Shown in pieces: positions 17,180 through 25,847 of a stretch of 62,581 nt of DNA. The stretch covers positions 1 to 62,581 of the forward strand of contig CALHXW010000167.1 of the NCBI GenBank assembly GCA_938040325.1. Reading direction: 5' to 3'. Under the pieces are notes generated by a model. It was not told the DNA's origin, ran no database searches, and saw only the letters and a program-made list of their open reading frames with translations. This DNA is from an uncultured bacterium (lineage in GTDB: Bacteria; Myxococcota_A; UBA9042; PHBI01). The translations under genes and the position numbers were made by a program. The first letter of the stretch is position 1. Each line of letters opens with the position of its first letter.

Positions 17180-17377
17180 ATGTCGAAGCTCAAAACGAAC
17201 CGTGGTGCAGCGAAGAGATTTCGCGTGACCGCGAGCGGCAAGATCAAGCGCTCGAAAGGTTTCAAGAACCACATTTTGACCAAGAAGAATCGCAAGCGTA
17301 AGCGCAGGCTCCGAGCTGGCGCTATGGTTGCGGCGGTGGACGTGCCCCGCGTGCGACGCCTGCTGGCGAACAGCTAG
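17180..17377 (+). CDS. rpmI: Ribosomal protein bL35
   Basis: This 65-residue, very basic protein carries the L35 signature ([20 protein letters not shown], then [15 protein letters not shown]). Length is standard. It is followed after 17 bases by rplT. The usual upstream neighbour infC is absent; instead a tRNA-Val gene precedes it, so the classic L20 autoregulation through the infC leader is either missing or works on the short region between tRNA and rpmI. Confidence 0.97.
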   Translation: MSKLKTNRGAAKRFRVTASGKIKRSKGFKNHILTKKNRKRKRRLRAGAMVAAVDVPRVRRLLANS

Positions 17378-17394
17378 AGAACTGGAGAGACGCG

Positions 17395-17748
17395 ATGTCC
17401 AGGGTAACGCGAGGCTTCAAAGCCCGCCGACGACGCAAGAAGATCCTCAAGGCCGCCAAGGGCTTCCAAGGCGGACGTAGCAAGCTGATTCGTACGGCGA
17501 AAAACGCCGTCTTCCGCAGCTGGGCCTACGCCTACCGTGACCGCAAGCAACGCAAGCGTCACTTCCGCAGCCTGTGGATCGCCCGCATCAACGCGGCCGC
17601 CCGTGCAAACGGGATGAAATACTCAGAGCTTATGGGGCTTCTCGGAAAAGCCGGGGTGATCGTGGACCGCAAGGTCCTCGCTGACATCGCTGTCCACGAC
17701 CCCGCCGGATTCAGCCGAATCGTGACCGTAGCCCGCGCAGCGGCGTAG
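17395..17748 (+). CDS. rplT: Ribosomal protein bL20
   Basis: This 117-residue protein of the large subunit binds 23S rRNA early in assembly. The family pattern is complete ([19 protein letters not shown], then [18 protein letters not shown] and a C-terminal globular region). It is co-transcribed with rpmI, 17 bases upstream, and ihfA, 19 bases downstream. In many proteobacteria pheS and pheT lie between rplT and ihfA; here they are absent. Confidence 0.97.
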   Translation: MSRVTRGFKARRRRKKILKAAKGFQGGRSKLIRTAKNAVFRSWAYAYRDRKQRKRHFRSLWIARINAAARANGMKYSELMGLLGKAGVIVDRKVLADIAVHDPAGFSRIVTVARAAA

Positions 17749-17767
17749 CGTTCACTAAGGAATGGCA

Positions 17768-18046
17768 ATGACGAAAGCAGATCTAGTCGAAGCAGTGTAC
17801 CACCGGCTCGACGGCTTCTCTAAGAAGGAGTCGGCCGACATCGTGGAGAGCATCTTCGAGACCATGAAAGAGACCCTGAGCCGCGGCGACAAAATCAAGA
17901 TCAGCGGCTTCGGTAACTTTGAGGTCAAGCACAAGAACAAGCGCCCGGGACGGAACCCCCAGACCGGCGAGCAGATCATCATTACTGAGCGGCGAGTGCT
18001 CAAGTTCAAGCCGAGCCAGGTGCTCAAGAACGCACTCAACGTTTAA
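17768..18046 (+). CDS. ihfA: Integration host factor alpha subunit (HU/IHF family)
   Basis: I start at the second ATG (17768), six bases after AAGGA; the first ATG (17762) abuts that site. The 92-residue protein has the full HU/IHF pattern: [41 protein letters not shown] with the DNA-bending beta arm, and a C-terminal ALNV. The RPGRNP arm and its position after rplT favour IHF-alpha over HU. It bends DNA as a nucleoid protein. The gene is followed by tRNA-Pro after 13 bases. Confidence 0.9.
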   Translation: MTKADLVEAVYHRLDGFSKKESADIVESIFETMKETLSRGDKIKISGFGNFEVKHKNKRPGRNPQTGEQIIITERRVLKFKPSQVLKNALNV

Positions 18047-18059
18047 ACAATCGCTTTGG

Positions 18060-18136
<77 letters not shown>

Positions 18137-18142
18137 CAGCGA

Positions 18143-18168
18143 GGGGCAGAGGGGAAACCCTCTGCCCC
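18143..18168 (+). terminator. Strong hairpin after tRNA-Pro
   Basis: GGGGCAGAGGG (18143-18153) and CCCTCTGCCCC (18158-18168) pair perfectly over 11 bases around a GAAA tetraloop. It lies six bases after the tRNA 3' end and probably ends the rpmI-rplT-ihfA-tRNA transcript, though a T-run is lacking. Confidence 0.65.
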
Positions 18169-18293
18169 AACCTTACGGAGACAAGTGAACGGTCACTTGT
18201 CGAGCGGCGAGCGTGGCCGCAGCAGCCGCAGTGGCTCAACAACACGCTCCTGAGCTTGCAGCTCAGGCTTTCCTCTGATAATTCGAGGGATGT

Positions 18294-21200
18294 ATGGTTC
18301 TTGCGGTCGACATCGAGTCGCTCCGCACCCGACGCTTGCGAAAGCAGGTCGGTCAGAAGACGTTCACACGAGGATGTCAGTACTTCGCCAGCGGACGTGT
18401 GGTCAACGCACGGCGTGACGAGGATGGCGGTGTCGTCGGAACGGTGACGGGCAGCGGACGCGAAGACTATCAAGTCCGCATCCAGCTCTCGTCCCGTGAC
18501 GCTAGCATCGTCCGCTCGGAATGCAGTTGCCCGTACGTCCACGGTATCTGTAAGCATCGTGTCGCTGTTGCGCTAGCCGCGCTTGCCGACCCGACCTTAC
18601 GGGCTGCCGAAAGCGCTGGTTGGGGACGGATTCTCGACGATGGTGAGGACGTCCTCGAGACCACAGCGGGTGCTTCGACGACAGAGGCAGAGAAGTTGAG
18701 TGTTCGGCTCGACCTTCCATCTTCGCCTGACGCCCCCTTGCGTGTTCGACTCTATCGCTCGCGCAAAGGCAAGCGGGGCTGGAGCAGTCCGCACCCCATC
18801 CCCCATGCCGAGCTCCGCCGTGCGCTCGTGGACGACCCGGACTCCCTGCGGCCACTCACGGGCGATGATCTTGTCTGCGCACGCCTCGCTGGCCTGCTGG
18901 ACCCCGATCCCGACCACCCGAACTTCGCGCTCGGCAACGACGCAAGCCATGACATCTTCATGCGGAGCCTCGCGCCCCTGACAGACGTCTTTATCGGCAA
19001 GTCCGACAAGCGCCTGAAGATGAGGCTCGAGCCCGTCAAGCCGCGTGTGCGCGTCGACTCGCTCAAAAACCAAGGGCTGTCGCTCAAGATCCAGATCATC
19101 ATGAATGGCAAGCGGCGAACGCTCGATAAGCGATGCCGAGTCTTTGGCCCACCGACGAGCTACTGGCTCTTTGACGGTGAACAAACACTGATGCCAATCA
19201 TCGGTGGCGCCGGCTCAGGCCACGTCATCTTTGGACTGAGCCGCAAGCAAGCACGGATGCCGCTACGCGAGGTCCCGACGTTCCTCGAACGCGGACTCCG
19301 GCGCATGCGTCAGTTGATCAAGGTCGAGGCCGATCCGGGCGTTTTGCCGGACGTGGTCACGCCAGAGCCTCTCCTCATCCTGGGAGAGGACGGCGAGAAC
19401 CTAAAGGTCCAGCTGTCGTTCCGCTACGGCGACCCGGTCGAGTTCCAGGTGATGTCGGATGCCGCATCTCAGGTGCTCAAGGGTCCGGACGGACACAACC
19501 CACTCTTCATCATGCGCGACTTGGACTTTGAGGCCGACGCTCTCAAGGTCGCACAGGACGCCGGGTTGCCAGTAGAGGACCACCCCGGAACGGTGCTGCT
19601 CGACACTCCGAGCGCCCTCGCCTTCCTTGAAGAAGGCATCGGTCAGCTCGACAAGACCTGGATGGTCCTCGGCCGCGAGCGACTTCAGCGCTTCCGGACA
19701 AAGCAGATCACCCCGGTTCTCACAGGCACCGTCAAGAGCAACATCGACTCGTTCGACGTCAACCTAGAGATCCTCGTTGAAGAGTCACGCTACGGGCTCG
19801 ACGCGCTCCTGCAGATCTACCAAAGCGGGCGACGCTACATCGCGCTCGACGACGGAACGCTCGCGTTGCTGCCTGACAACTGGGTGACCCACCACCTCCA
19901 GATTGCGATGGAGCTGCCGGAGGTCTTGATGCGTGGCGGCATCGGCACCGTCCCGCGGTACCATGCGCCCGTGCTCGACGCCCTGATCGGCGAGAGCGAA
20001 GCGATCGATGGCGACGATGAGTGGCAGCGCTTGTCGCAGCGACTCCGCAACTTCTCTGGTCTTGGCGACGAGCCGCTGCCGGAGGGCCTGAACGCAGAGC
20101 TCCGCAACTACCAGAAGCACGGCTACGACTGGCTGGCGTTTCTGTCGGACGCAGGGTTCCACGGCATCTTGGCCGACGACATGGGTCTCGGTAAGACGAT
20201 CCAGGCGCTCACGTGGATCCTCCGAGCCTTCGACGAAGGACGTGAAGAGGAGATGGCGGAGCACCCAGTGCTCGTCGTGTGCCCGACATCGGTCGCGTCG
20301 AACTGGCAGCGCGAGGCGGAGCGATTCGTGCCGTCGCTGACGGCACTTCGCCTGACCGGGCCAAACCGCGACAAGCTCTACCCAAAGGTGAAGAAGGCGC
20401 ACATCGTCATCACGACGTATGCGCTGCTGCGTATGGACTTGGCGAGGCTGCGGACGCGGAACTGGCACGCCATCATCCTCGATGAAGCGCAAAACATTAA
20501 GAACCCTGAGAGCCAGACCGCCGAGGCCGCAAAGAAGATCCGTGCAAAGCACCGGCTCGCTCTGACAGGTACGCCGCTCGAGAACAACTTGCTTGAGCTC
20601 TGGAGCGTCTTCGACTTCTTGATGCCGGGGTTCCTCGACGACAAGAAGAACTTCCGCACACGCTACGTTCGCTCAGGCGCCGAGACGCCCGAGGACGTGG
20701 AGGGGCTTCGCATCAAGGTGGCGCCCTTCATGCTGCGACGAATCAAAGACGAGGTCGCCAAGGAGCTGCCGCCTAAGACCGAGATGGTCATCAAGGTACC
20801 TCTCAGCCCAGAGCAGCAGACGCTCTATGACACCGTCAAGAAGATGGCCAAGCAGCGCGTCTTCGAGGCGATCAAGAAGAAGGGCGTAGGCGCGAGCACC
20901 GTCACGATTCTTGATGCGCTGCTCAAGCTCCGACAGGTCGCGTGTCACCCGAAGCTTGTGAAGCTGGATGAGGCCAAGGGAATCGAGTCGTCGTCCAAGC
21001 ACGACATGGTCCACGACCTGATCGAGGAAGCCATCGTCGAGGGCCACCGCGCGCTCGTGTTCAGCCAGTTCACCTCGCACCTCAAGATTCTGCGCGAGTG
21101 GCTCGACGAGAAAGAGATCGGCTACTTCTACCTCGATGGCCGAACCCGGAAGCGTCAGGAGCTGGTCGATGCCTACAACTCGCCCGAGGGGCCCCCGCTC

Positions 21201-21503
21201 TTTTTGATCAGCCTCAAGGCTGGCGGAACGGGACTCAACCTCACGAGCGCGGACTACGTCTTCCACCTCGACCCGTGGTGGAACCCGGCTGTGGAAGCTC
21301 AGGCGACAGACCGGGCGCACCGTATCGGCCAGACGCGACCGGTCGTTGTCTACAAGGTCGTGAGCGAGAACACGGTCGAAGAGAAGATTCTTGAGCTCCA
21401 AGCCAAGAAGAAAGAGCTCTTCGACTCCGTGGTCTCGTCGAAGGGCTCTGTCGGCGGAAGCGGGTTGTCGATCGATGACATCCGCTCGATCTTCGACGAC
21501 TGA
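18294..21503 (+). CDS. SWIM-domain SNF2-family helicase
   Basis: The 1,069-residue protein is a Snf2/RapA-class DNA-dependent ATPase. A SWIM zinc finger (CSCPYVHGICKH, about 77-88) is at the N-terminus, followed by a long bacterial SNF2-specific domain (about 100-600). The ATPase core comes next: Walker A DDMGLGKT near 627, DEAQ box near 729, TGTPLEN near 760, and the helicase C-terminal lobe ending in RAHRIGQ near 1007. It probably remodels protein-DNA or RNA polymerase complexes. The gene is monocistronic, about 125 bases after the tRNA terminator. SWIM plus SNF2 is a recurrent bacterial architecture, so the family call is secure while the target is unknown. Confidence 0.93.
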   Translation: MVLAVDIESLRTRRLRKQVGQKTFTRGCQYFASGRVVNARRDEDGGVVGTVTGSGREDYQVRIQLSSRDASIVRSECSCPYVHGICKHRVAVALAALADPTLRAAESAGWGRILDDGEDVLETTAGASTTEAEKLSVRLDLPSSPDAPLRVRLYRSRKGKRGWSSPHPIPHAELRRALVDDPDSLRPLTGDDLVCARLAGLLDPDPDHPNFALGNDASHDIFMRSLAPLTDVFIGKSDKRLKMRLEPVKPRVRVDSLKNQGLSLKIQIIMNGKRRTLDKRCRVFGPPTSYWLFDGEQTLMPIIGGAGSGHVIFGLSRKQARMPLREVPTFLERGLRRMRQLIKVEADPGVLPDVVTPEPLLILGEDGENLKVQLSFRYGDPVEFQVMSDAASQVLKGPDGHNPLFIMRDLDFEADALKVAQDAGLPVEDHPGTVLLDTPSALAFLEEGIGQLDKTWMVLGRERLQRFRTKQITPVLTGTVKSNIDSFDVNLEILVEESRYGLDALLQIYQSGRRYIALDDGTLALLPDNWVTHHLQIAMELPEVLMRGGIGTVPRYHAPVLDALIGESEAIDGDDEWQRLSQRLRNFSGLGDEPLPEGLNAELRNYQKHGYDWLAFLSDAGFHGILADDMGLGKTIQALTWILRAFDEGREEEMAEHPVLVVCPTSVASNWQREAERFVPSLTALRLTGPNRDKLYPKVKKAHIVITTYALLRMDLARLRTRNWHAIILDEAQNIKNPESQTAEAAKKIRAKHRLALTGTPLENNLLELWSVFDFLMPGFLDDKKNFRTRYVRSGAETPEDVEGLRIKVAPFMLRRIKDEVAKELPPKTEMVIKVPLSPEQQTLYDTVKKMAKQRVFEAIKKKGVGASTVTILDALLKLRQVACHPKLVKLDEAKGIESSSKHDMVHDLIEEAIVEGHRALVFSQFTSHLKILREWLDEKEIGYFYLDGRTRKRQELVDAYNSPEGPPLFLISLKAGGTGLNLTSADYVFHLDPWWNPAVEAQATDRAHRIGQTRPVVVYKVVSENTVEEKILELQAKKKELFDSVVSSKGSVGGSGLSIDDIRSIFDD

Positions 21504-21899
21504 GCCGCCTGTCAGACGACATCTGAGGGCTGTGTGCTGGCGACTCGCCTCACGCGGCCCTTCGTCGTCTCTGCGGTGTATCAGGCCTAGGCGACGCTCC
21601 GGTCCCTTAGCGCGTGGGATGGCGACCGCTCTGAACCCACACACCACGTGAAGTTGGGCGCACTCGCATCGGTTTCGCGGCTCTGTTCACCGGCGCACGC
21701 GATGCTCCCTTCCCTGTCGCTTCTTGGCCATGCACGAGCCAGCTGACGTGCCCCCACAGCGTGAGAGCCCGCGCCAGCCGCATGGAGAGAAGTCCACGAG
21801 CGCCGCTTTTGTGTTTCCTTGGCCCCGGCTCAGGCTTAGAGGGCCCGGTTCGAGCTGCGGCGCGGCTCGGCCAGAGCGCTGACGGCGGGCCGCGAAACC
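21504..21899. other. Intergenic region, no gene seen
   Basis: This 396-base convergent gap between the SNF2 gene and the selenoprotein gene shows no coding frame with ribosome site, no tRNA and no repeat shared with other parts of the window. No convincing terminator stands out. Confidence 0.5.
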
Positions 21900-23426
21900 C
21901 TACTTCTTCTTGGTAGACTTCTTCTTTTTCTTCTTCTTGGCCTTCGCGGCTTTGCGCTTGGCCGCCTCTGCCTTCTTCTTCGTCTCGGCGCTCGGGTAAA
22001 CCTTGCGGAACTCAGCGACCATGGCCTCTAGCGCAGGGTCTCCCTTGATCTTGGGCCCGAGCGGAACAAGCTTGGTCTCGATGAAGTTCGCGCCGTAGAT
22101 GACCTCGCCCAGATCTTCTCGCTCAAGCGCCTTCAGGCGAAGCTCGGACTTCGACGCAACGAGGTTGCGCTCGAGTGTCCTCAGCGACTTCTTCTTGGCT
22201 TTCTTGTCACCCTTGAGGGTCTCGATGCGCTTGTTGAAGCTGTCGATGCGCCGCTGAATCTGCGCAACTGTCTCGTCGAGCGACGCGTACTTGTTGCGGT
22301 TCTCAAGGCGACCCAGCGGGCCCAGCTCGTCCCAGATGTTCATCGTGCTGACGGTGAGGTGCTTGCCCTTCTGGGTACACGCCAGCTCGTACGCGTTGGC
22401 ATAACCAAGCGTCTGGGTCCGATGGACCATGGAGTGTCCGCCCAGCGACAGCCGAAGCTTGGGAAGCGCCGTCGCAATCTCCTCGGCGTCCTTGTGCGTG
22501 AGATGCCCAAGCAACACGAAGAGCTCGGCGCCTGCGGCTTCAAGTGCAGCGTACGAGGACTTGGTGGCGGCCAGCGGGTCCGAGACCTTGATGGTGTCCG
22601 GCCCCATACGGCCGTTGCCCTTGAGGGTTCGCTCAGCAATCGATGGGCTGAGTGCACCGATGATCCCGACTTTGACGCCCGCAACTTCGACCATTGCGTG
22701 GCTGTCGAAGAGGGCACCGCCTGTCTCTTTGTCGACAAGGTTCGAAGCAAGAATCGGAAAGCGGGCACGTGACTTCAGCGAGGTTAGGACGTCTCGACCG
22801 AGAGCGAGGTCTCGGTCGCCAAACGTCATGGCCGTCAGCCCCTCGTCGTTGAAGCGGTCCACAATGAACTCAGCGGTGGCGATCGCTTGCCCTTGCTCAG
22901 CTTGACGCACAAACGACATCGGCACGAAGGCGTCACCGGCATCAAGGACCAAGTAGCCGTCCCAGTTCTGGGCAGCTTTCTCCGTCGCAATCACTGTCTT
23001 TTTCCTGGCAAGACCGCCAAGAGGATTCGATCGTCAACCACACGGCTCAAGCTCGCCCATCACGTTCGCCGTGTGGACAAAGCCAAGCCGCTTGCCTTTG
23101 AAGGGTGTGTCTTTGGTGACGCCAGCCAGGACCGCCGGTCCGGCCTTCTTTCGCTCGGCTTCCTTCGCCCTGACCTCATCGAGGCGCTCGTCAAAGAGCG
23201 GGTTGACCGGCTTTGCGTTGTTCGCCGCGAGGACCCCTGCCCCGGCAGCTGCCGGCTTGCTTGGAGTGCTCGGTATGGCCACGGCCTTTGCCGGTTGACC
23301 GGGTGAGCCAGCAGCGCCCGGAGCGGAGACCGCTTCTGCGGCGGGGGACGCTTGCTTGTCGTCACAGCCGACGGCCCACCCGAGGGCGCCGAGTGCGATG
23401 AGCAGCGTTGCGGATCGAATCAACAT
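21900..23426 (-). CDS. UshA-like lipoprotein, predicted selenoprotein (UGA = Sec131)
   Basis: Two frames, 23426-23034 and 22994-21900, are one gene in a single frame interrupted only by a UGA at 23036-23034. Residues 1-130 hold a lipoprotein signal (lipobox AVGC, Cys21), a Pro/Ala linker and a first strand ending VHTANVMGELEPCG. After the UGA it runs on as RSNPLGGLARKKT, then a UshA/5'-nucleotidase-like metallophosphatase fold. Related proteins carry EPCGC followed by NPLGGL, so UGA replaces a conserved Cys and makes a Cys-Gly-Sec motif. A SECIS-like hairpin follows. The family's metal ligands are lost: TNDVHG reads TANVMG, GNHEFD reads GDRDLA and GGHSH reads GGHSM. A redox role therefore seems likelier than phosphatase activity. 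The C-terminus is a Lys-rich tail. Total length is 508 residues. Confidence 0.88.
23004..23036 (-). promoter_or_regulatory. Bacterial SECIS element with its UGA codon
   Basis: Read on the minus strand, UGA (23036-23034) is followed by a 12-base spacer and a 6-bp stem CUUGGC/GCCAGG (one G-U pair; 23021-23016 and 23009-23004). The loop is GGUCUU (23015-23010). Exactly 18 bases separate UGA from GGUCU, the same as in E. coli fdhF, whose SECIS apical loop is also GGUCU. The hairpin lies inside the coding region and keeps the frame open. Confidence 0.85.
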
Positions 23427-23571
23427 TGATCACCCATGGATGCGTTGTCGGTGCCGACCGGCCGCTGTGGCCCGCGCGACGCCGGGGACCATACCCAAAG
23501 GCGCGGTGGAACGCAGCAAGAGTGTTGCTCAATCGACACCCGTACAACGCATCGGCAACCACGTTCGTTCC

Positions 23572-23610
23572 AAAGAAAAAGCCCGGCCAGATGGCCGGGC
23601 TTTCTCTTCG
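23572..23610 (-). terminator. Rho-independent terminator, bidirectional
   Basis: GCCCGGCC-AGAT-GGCCGGGC (23581-23600) is a perfect 8-bp stem with a tetraloop. On the minus strand it is followed by TTTTTCTTTG, a good terminator 14 bases after the stop of the 23624-24922 gene. On the plus strand it is followed by TTTCTCTT. Confidence 0.85.
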
Positions 23611-23623
23611 TCAAGAGACGAGA

Positions 23624-24922
23624 CTACGGGCAGTCGCCGTCGATGAAGCCATCGATGGTCGCCGAGGTAGCCTTGAGCCAGACGCCGATCGAGATGGCGT
23701 CCTCTTCTCCGTCATTGTCGGTGTCGATGTCGGGCGTGATGAACGCAAGCAGCGTGCTGCAGAAGCCAGCGAGCGTTGCGGTCGTGTCGCCGTCCGGGCA
23801 AGCCGACGTGTCGATGTTGGAGCTGCACATGCCGTCGGGGCTGATGAACTCGTCGCCGCCGAGGTCGACGCAGTCTGACGAGGCCATGAAGCCATTGAGC
23901 GCTGCGTAAAGGTCCGTCTCCTTGATGACGCCGCCGAGCTTGGCGCCGAGCGTCTCACCGGTGACGGGGCTGGTGGCCGTGCCGTCCATCGTCAGGCCGC
24001 TTCCGTTGGGTCCAACGGCAACGTTGCCTTCAACGCGCGTGTCGTTGATGTCGGCCTGCAGGGTCACACCCTCGAGGATTGGGATGGAGAGGCTGAAGAG
24101 CGTCGGGCCGGCTTCGAGGACGCCGTCCGTGATGGTGGCGCCCGGGAAGGTGATCAGCGGCGACGCGGTGCCGGCGATGAAGCTGGACTTGTTGACCTTG
24201 AAGGTCTCCATGCCGCCGAGGTTGTCAGCGAAGTCGGTGTCGCTGTCCTCGCCGTAGAAGCCGTTGATGGTGAGGTCGCTGTCGTTGACGGCGTCGTCAA
24301 CACCAACAGTCTCAAGCAGCAGCGTGAGCGTGCCGTCTTCGAGCTGCTCGGTGATCGATGCGTTGAGGTCGCCCACGAACGCAGCCGCAATACGCAGCAG
24401 GTCGCCGAGCGAGTTGTCGATGCCGGAGTCAGCGCCACCGAAGTCGAAGCAGCAGGTGTCCGACGGTGGGTCGGTCGACGCATCCTGGCTACCGATTGCG
24501 AGGTGGCTCACGTAGCTGACCGCGCCGTCGAAGACATAGTCGCACGCGTCGCCAGCAGCAACGCAAGCACCGTTGGTGCAGGTCTCGCCGGCGTCGCAAG
24601 CGGTCTCACTGGCGGTGCCGTAAGCGCAAGCAGCCGAGCCCGAGTCGTCGGTGCAGGTGCCGGTCGCCTCGAAGGTCACGACTGCATCGCCAGCGGCGTT
24701 GCAGGCGGCGGCCGGGGCGTTCGTGCACGGGTTGGGGTCGCACGGGTCGGTCGGCTCAGTCGTGTCGCCTTCGGGCGTGGTGTCATCCATGACATCCTCT
24801 TCCACGTCCGGCTCGGGGGCGGTGGTGTCGTCCTCCGTCGTGCCGCTATCGTCATCTCCACACGCTGCGACGCCGAAGGCGCAGACCGCAGCGAGGCTCG
24901 TGGTCATCAAAAACCTACGCAT
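23624..24922 (-). CDS. Secreted lipoprotein of unknown function
   Basis: I start at 24922, six bases after AGGAG; an in-frame ATG at 24928 abuts that site. The 432-residue protein has a signal peptide with lipobox GVAACG and a long Asp/Glu/Thr linker. A small cysteine-rich segment follows (CDPNPCTNAPAAACN ... CDAGETCTNGACV), and then a domain of about 280 residues rich in Asp, Thr and beta strands with a few paired cysteines. No catalytic motif is seen. A strong terminator follows at once. It resembles the other large surface lipoproteins of this window in architecture but not in the C-terminal domain. Confidence 0.82.
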   Translation of the reverse strand: MRRFLMTTSLAAVCAFGVAACGDDDSGTTEDDTTAPEPDVEEDVMDDTTPEGDTTEPTDPCDPNPCTNAPAAACNAAGDAVVTFEATGTCTDDSGSAACAYGTASETACDAGETCTNGACVAAGDACDYVFDGAVSYVSHLAIGSQDASTDPPSDTCCFDFGGADSGIDNSLGDLLRIAAAFVGDLNASITEQLEDGTLTLLLETVGVDDAVNDSDLTINGFYGEDSDTDFADNLGGMETFKVNKSSFIAGTASPLITFPGATITDGVLEAGPTLFSLSIPILEGVTLQADINDTRVEGNVAVGPNGSGLTMDGTATSPVTGETLGAKLGGVIKETDLYAALNGFMASSDCVDLGGDEFISPDGMCSSNIDTSACPDGDTTATLAGFCSTLLAFITPDIDTDNDGEEDAISIGVWLKATSATIDGFIDGDCP

Positions 24923-25399
24923 TCTCATCTCCTGTATTTGTACGGGAAACCCGCTAACTTTGCGGCTCTCCACCACTCCACGGAGCGGCTCCCCCGCTCT
25001 TGGCGGCACACTCTAGGGGCGCGACTGATTCATCGCAAGCAGATGCCGCACAGAAATCCACACAGCTCCCTACCAACGCTCAACAAATGCGCGCGACCGG
25101 TGCCGCTGCCGGCTCCAGAAGCGCCGCAAGCCCTGCATTGACGCGGCACTGAGCGATCGCGCTTCGGGCCAGGTTTCATCGACGTGCAGCATCCCTCAGG
25201 GACTGTACGGCTCCGCGCCGATGCAGGTGCAGCCCAACCGCACCACTGCTATCGATCCGCTGCAACGGCTGCAGTTGCAGGCGATGCCTGTCGACCGTTA
25301 CTCGGCGCGGCGCAGCCCGTCGCCACCGCGTACTCAACACGGACGCACATACAATGGAGCGCCAGGCTTGGGCGAGCATCGCGTCGGCAGCTGCGGATA
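24923..25399. other. Intergenic region, no gene seen
   Basis: No supported coding frame is present. A stretch near 25255-25285 holds overlapping CTGCAACGG/CTGCAGTTGCAGG short repeats. The promoter of the minus-strand lipoprotein gene must lie near 24930-25000 but no consensus boxes are clear. Confidence 0.4.
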
Positions 25400-25429
25400 A
25401 AAGAAAAGCGCCCTGCGTGTGCAGGGCGC
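25395..25429 (-). terminator. Rho-independent terminator reading leftward
   Basis: GCGCCCTGC-GTGT-GCAGGGCGC (25408-25429) is a perfect 9-bp stem with a tetraloop. On the minus strand it is followed by TTTTCTTTTAT. The nearest minus-strand protein gene ends 419 bases away, so it probably terminates something transcribed in the gap. Confidence 0.8.
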
Positions 25430-25847
25430 TGTGTAAAGTGGTCGCTCGCGCTATGGGGGGTCGGTCCCAGTAGATGTGTTTAGTATTACCGCCAAATGTC
25501 TCGGGGCGGTCGCGATACGACCTGCCAGTACTCTAAGCAAGCGCCGTGCCAAGACGAGTCACGTCCACTTTTCAGTCACTTACGAGCTCAACCGACGGTG
25601 TACCGGCCCTCCGGCGGGCCGTTGGGGACTCTCAGACCCCGGCTGGCCCGAGGTCTGTTCACCCCGGTGGGGTCGAAAGTTCCCACTCAGGTCGAATGCG
25701 GCACCACGCGACCTCAACATGGCGTGTGCTTGCCTTGAAGCCGCCCGGCAGACGGCGGGCTCGCAGGTAGCGGCCGGCACCGCGCTGTCCTCGGCAGCGA
25801 GGGCAGCGGCATGCCTGAGTTCGTCGCTCTACTTGCCCCACGCGAGG
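25430..25847 (-). ncRNA. Candidate structured non-coding RNA
   Basis: This 418-base stretch lacks a plausible protein gene but is dense in inverted repeats (GGCCCTCCGGCGGGCC near 25604; ACCCCGGTGGGGT near 25660; AGGTCGAAT...CGCGACCT near 25689-25715). It ends, on the minus strand, in a strong intrinsic terminator (25395-25429). Either a long structured 3' UTR of the upstream gene or a separate small RNA would fit. I did not find the signature motifs of tmRNA, RNase P RNA or SRP RNA, and could not identify it as 6S RNA. Confidence 0.4.

Noticed and set aside
21900..23426. Reading the two halves of the UshA-like gene as a pseudogene or as two genes
   Set aside because: Frame is continuous across the single UGA, the second half has no start codon with a ribosome site, and a SECIS-like hairpin has the exact spacing needed.
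25430..25847. tmRNA, RNase P RNA or SRP RNA
   Set aside because: No alanine-type acceptor and tag frame, no conserved RNase P core and no SRP tetraloop motif were seen; it is kept only as an unidentified structured region.
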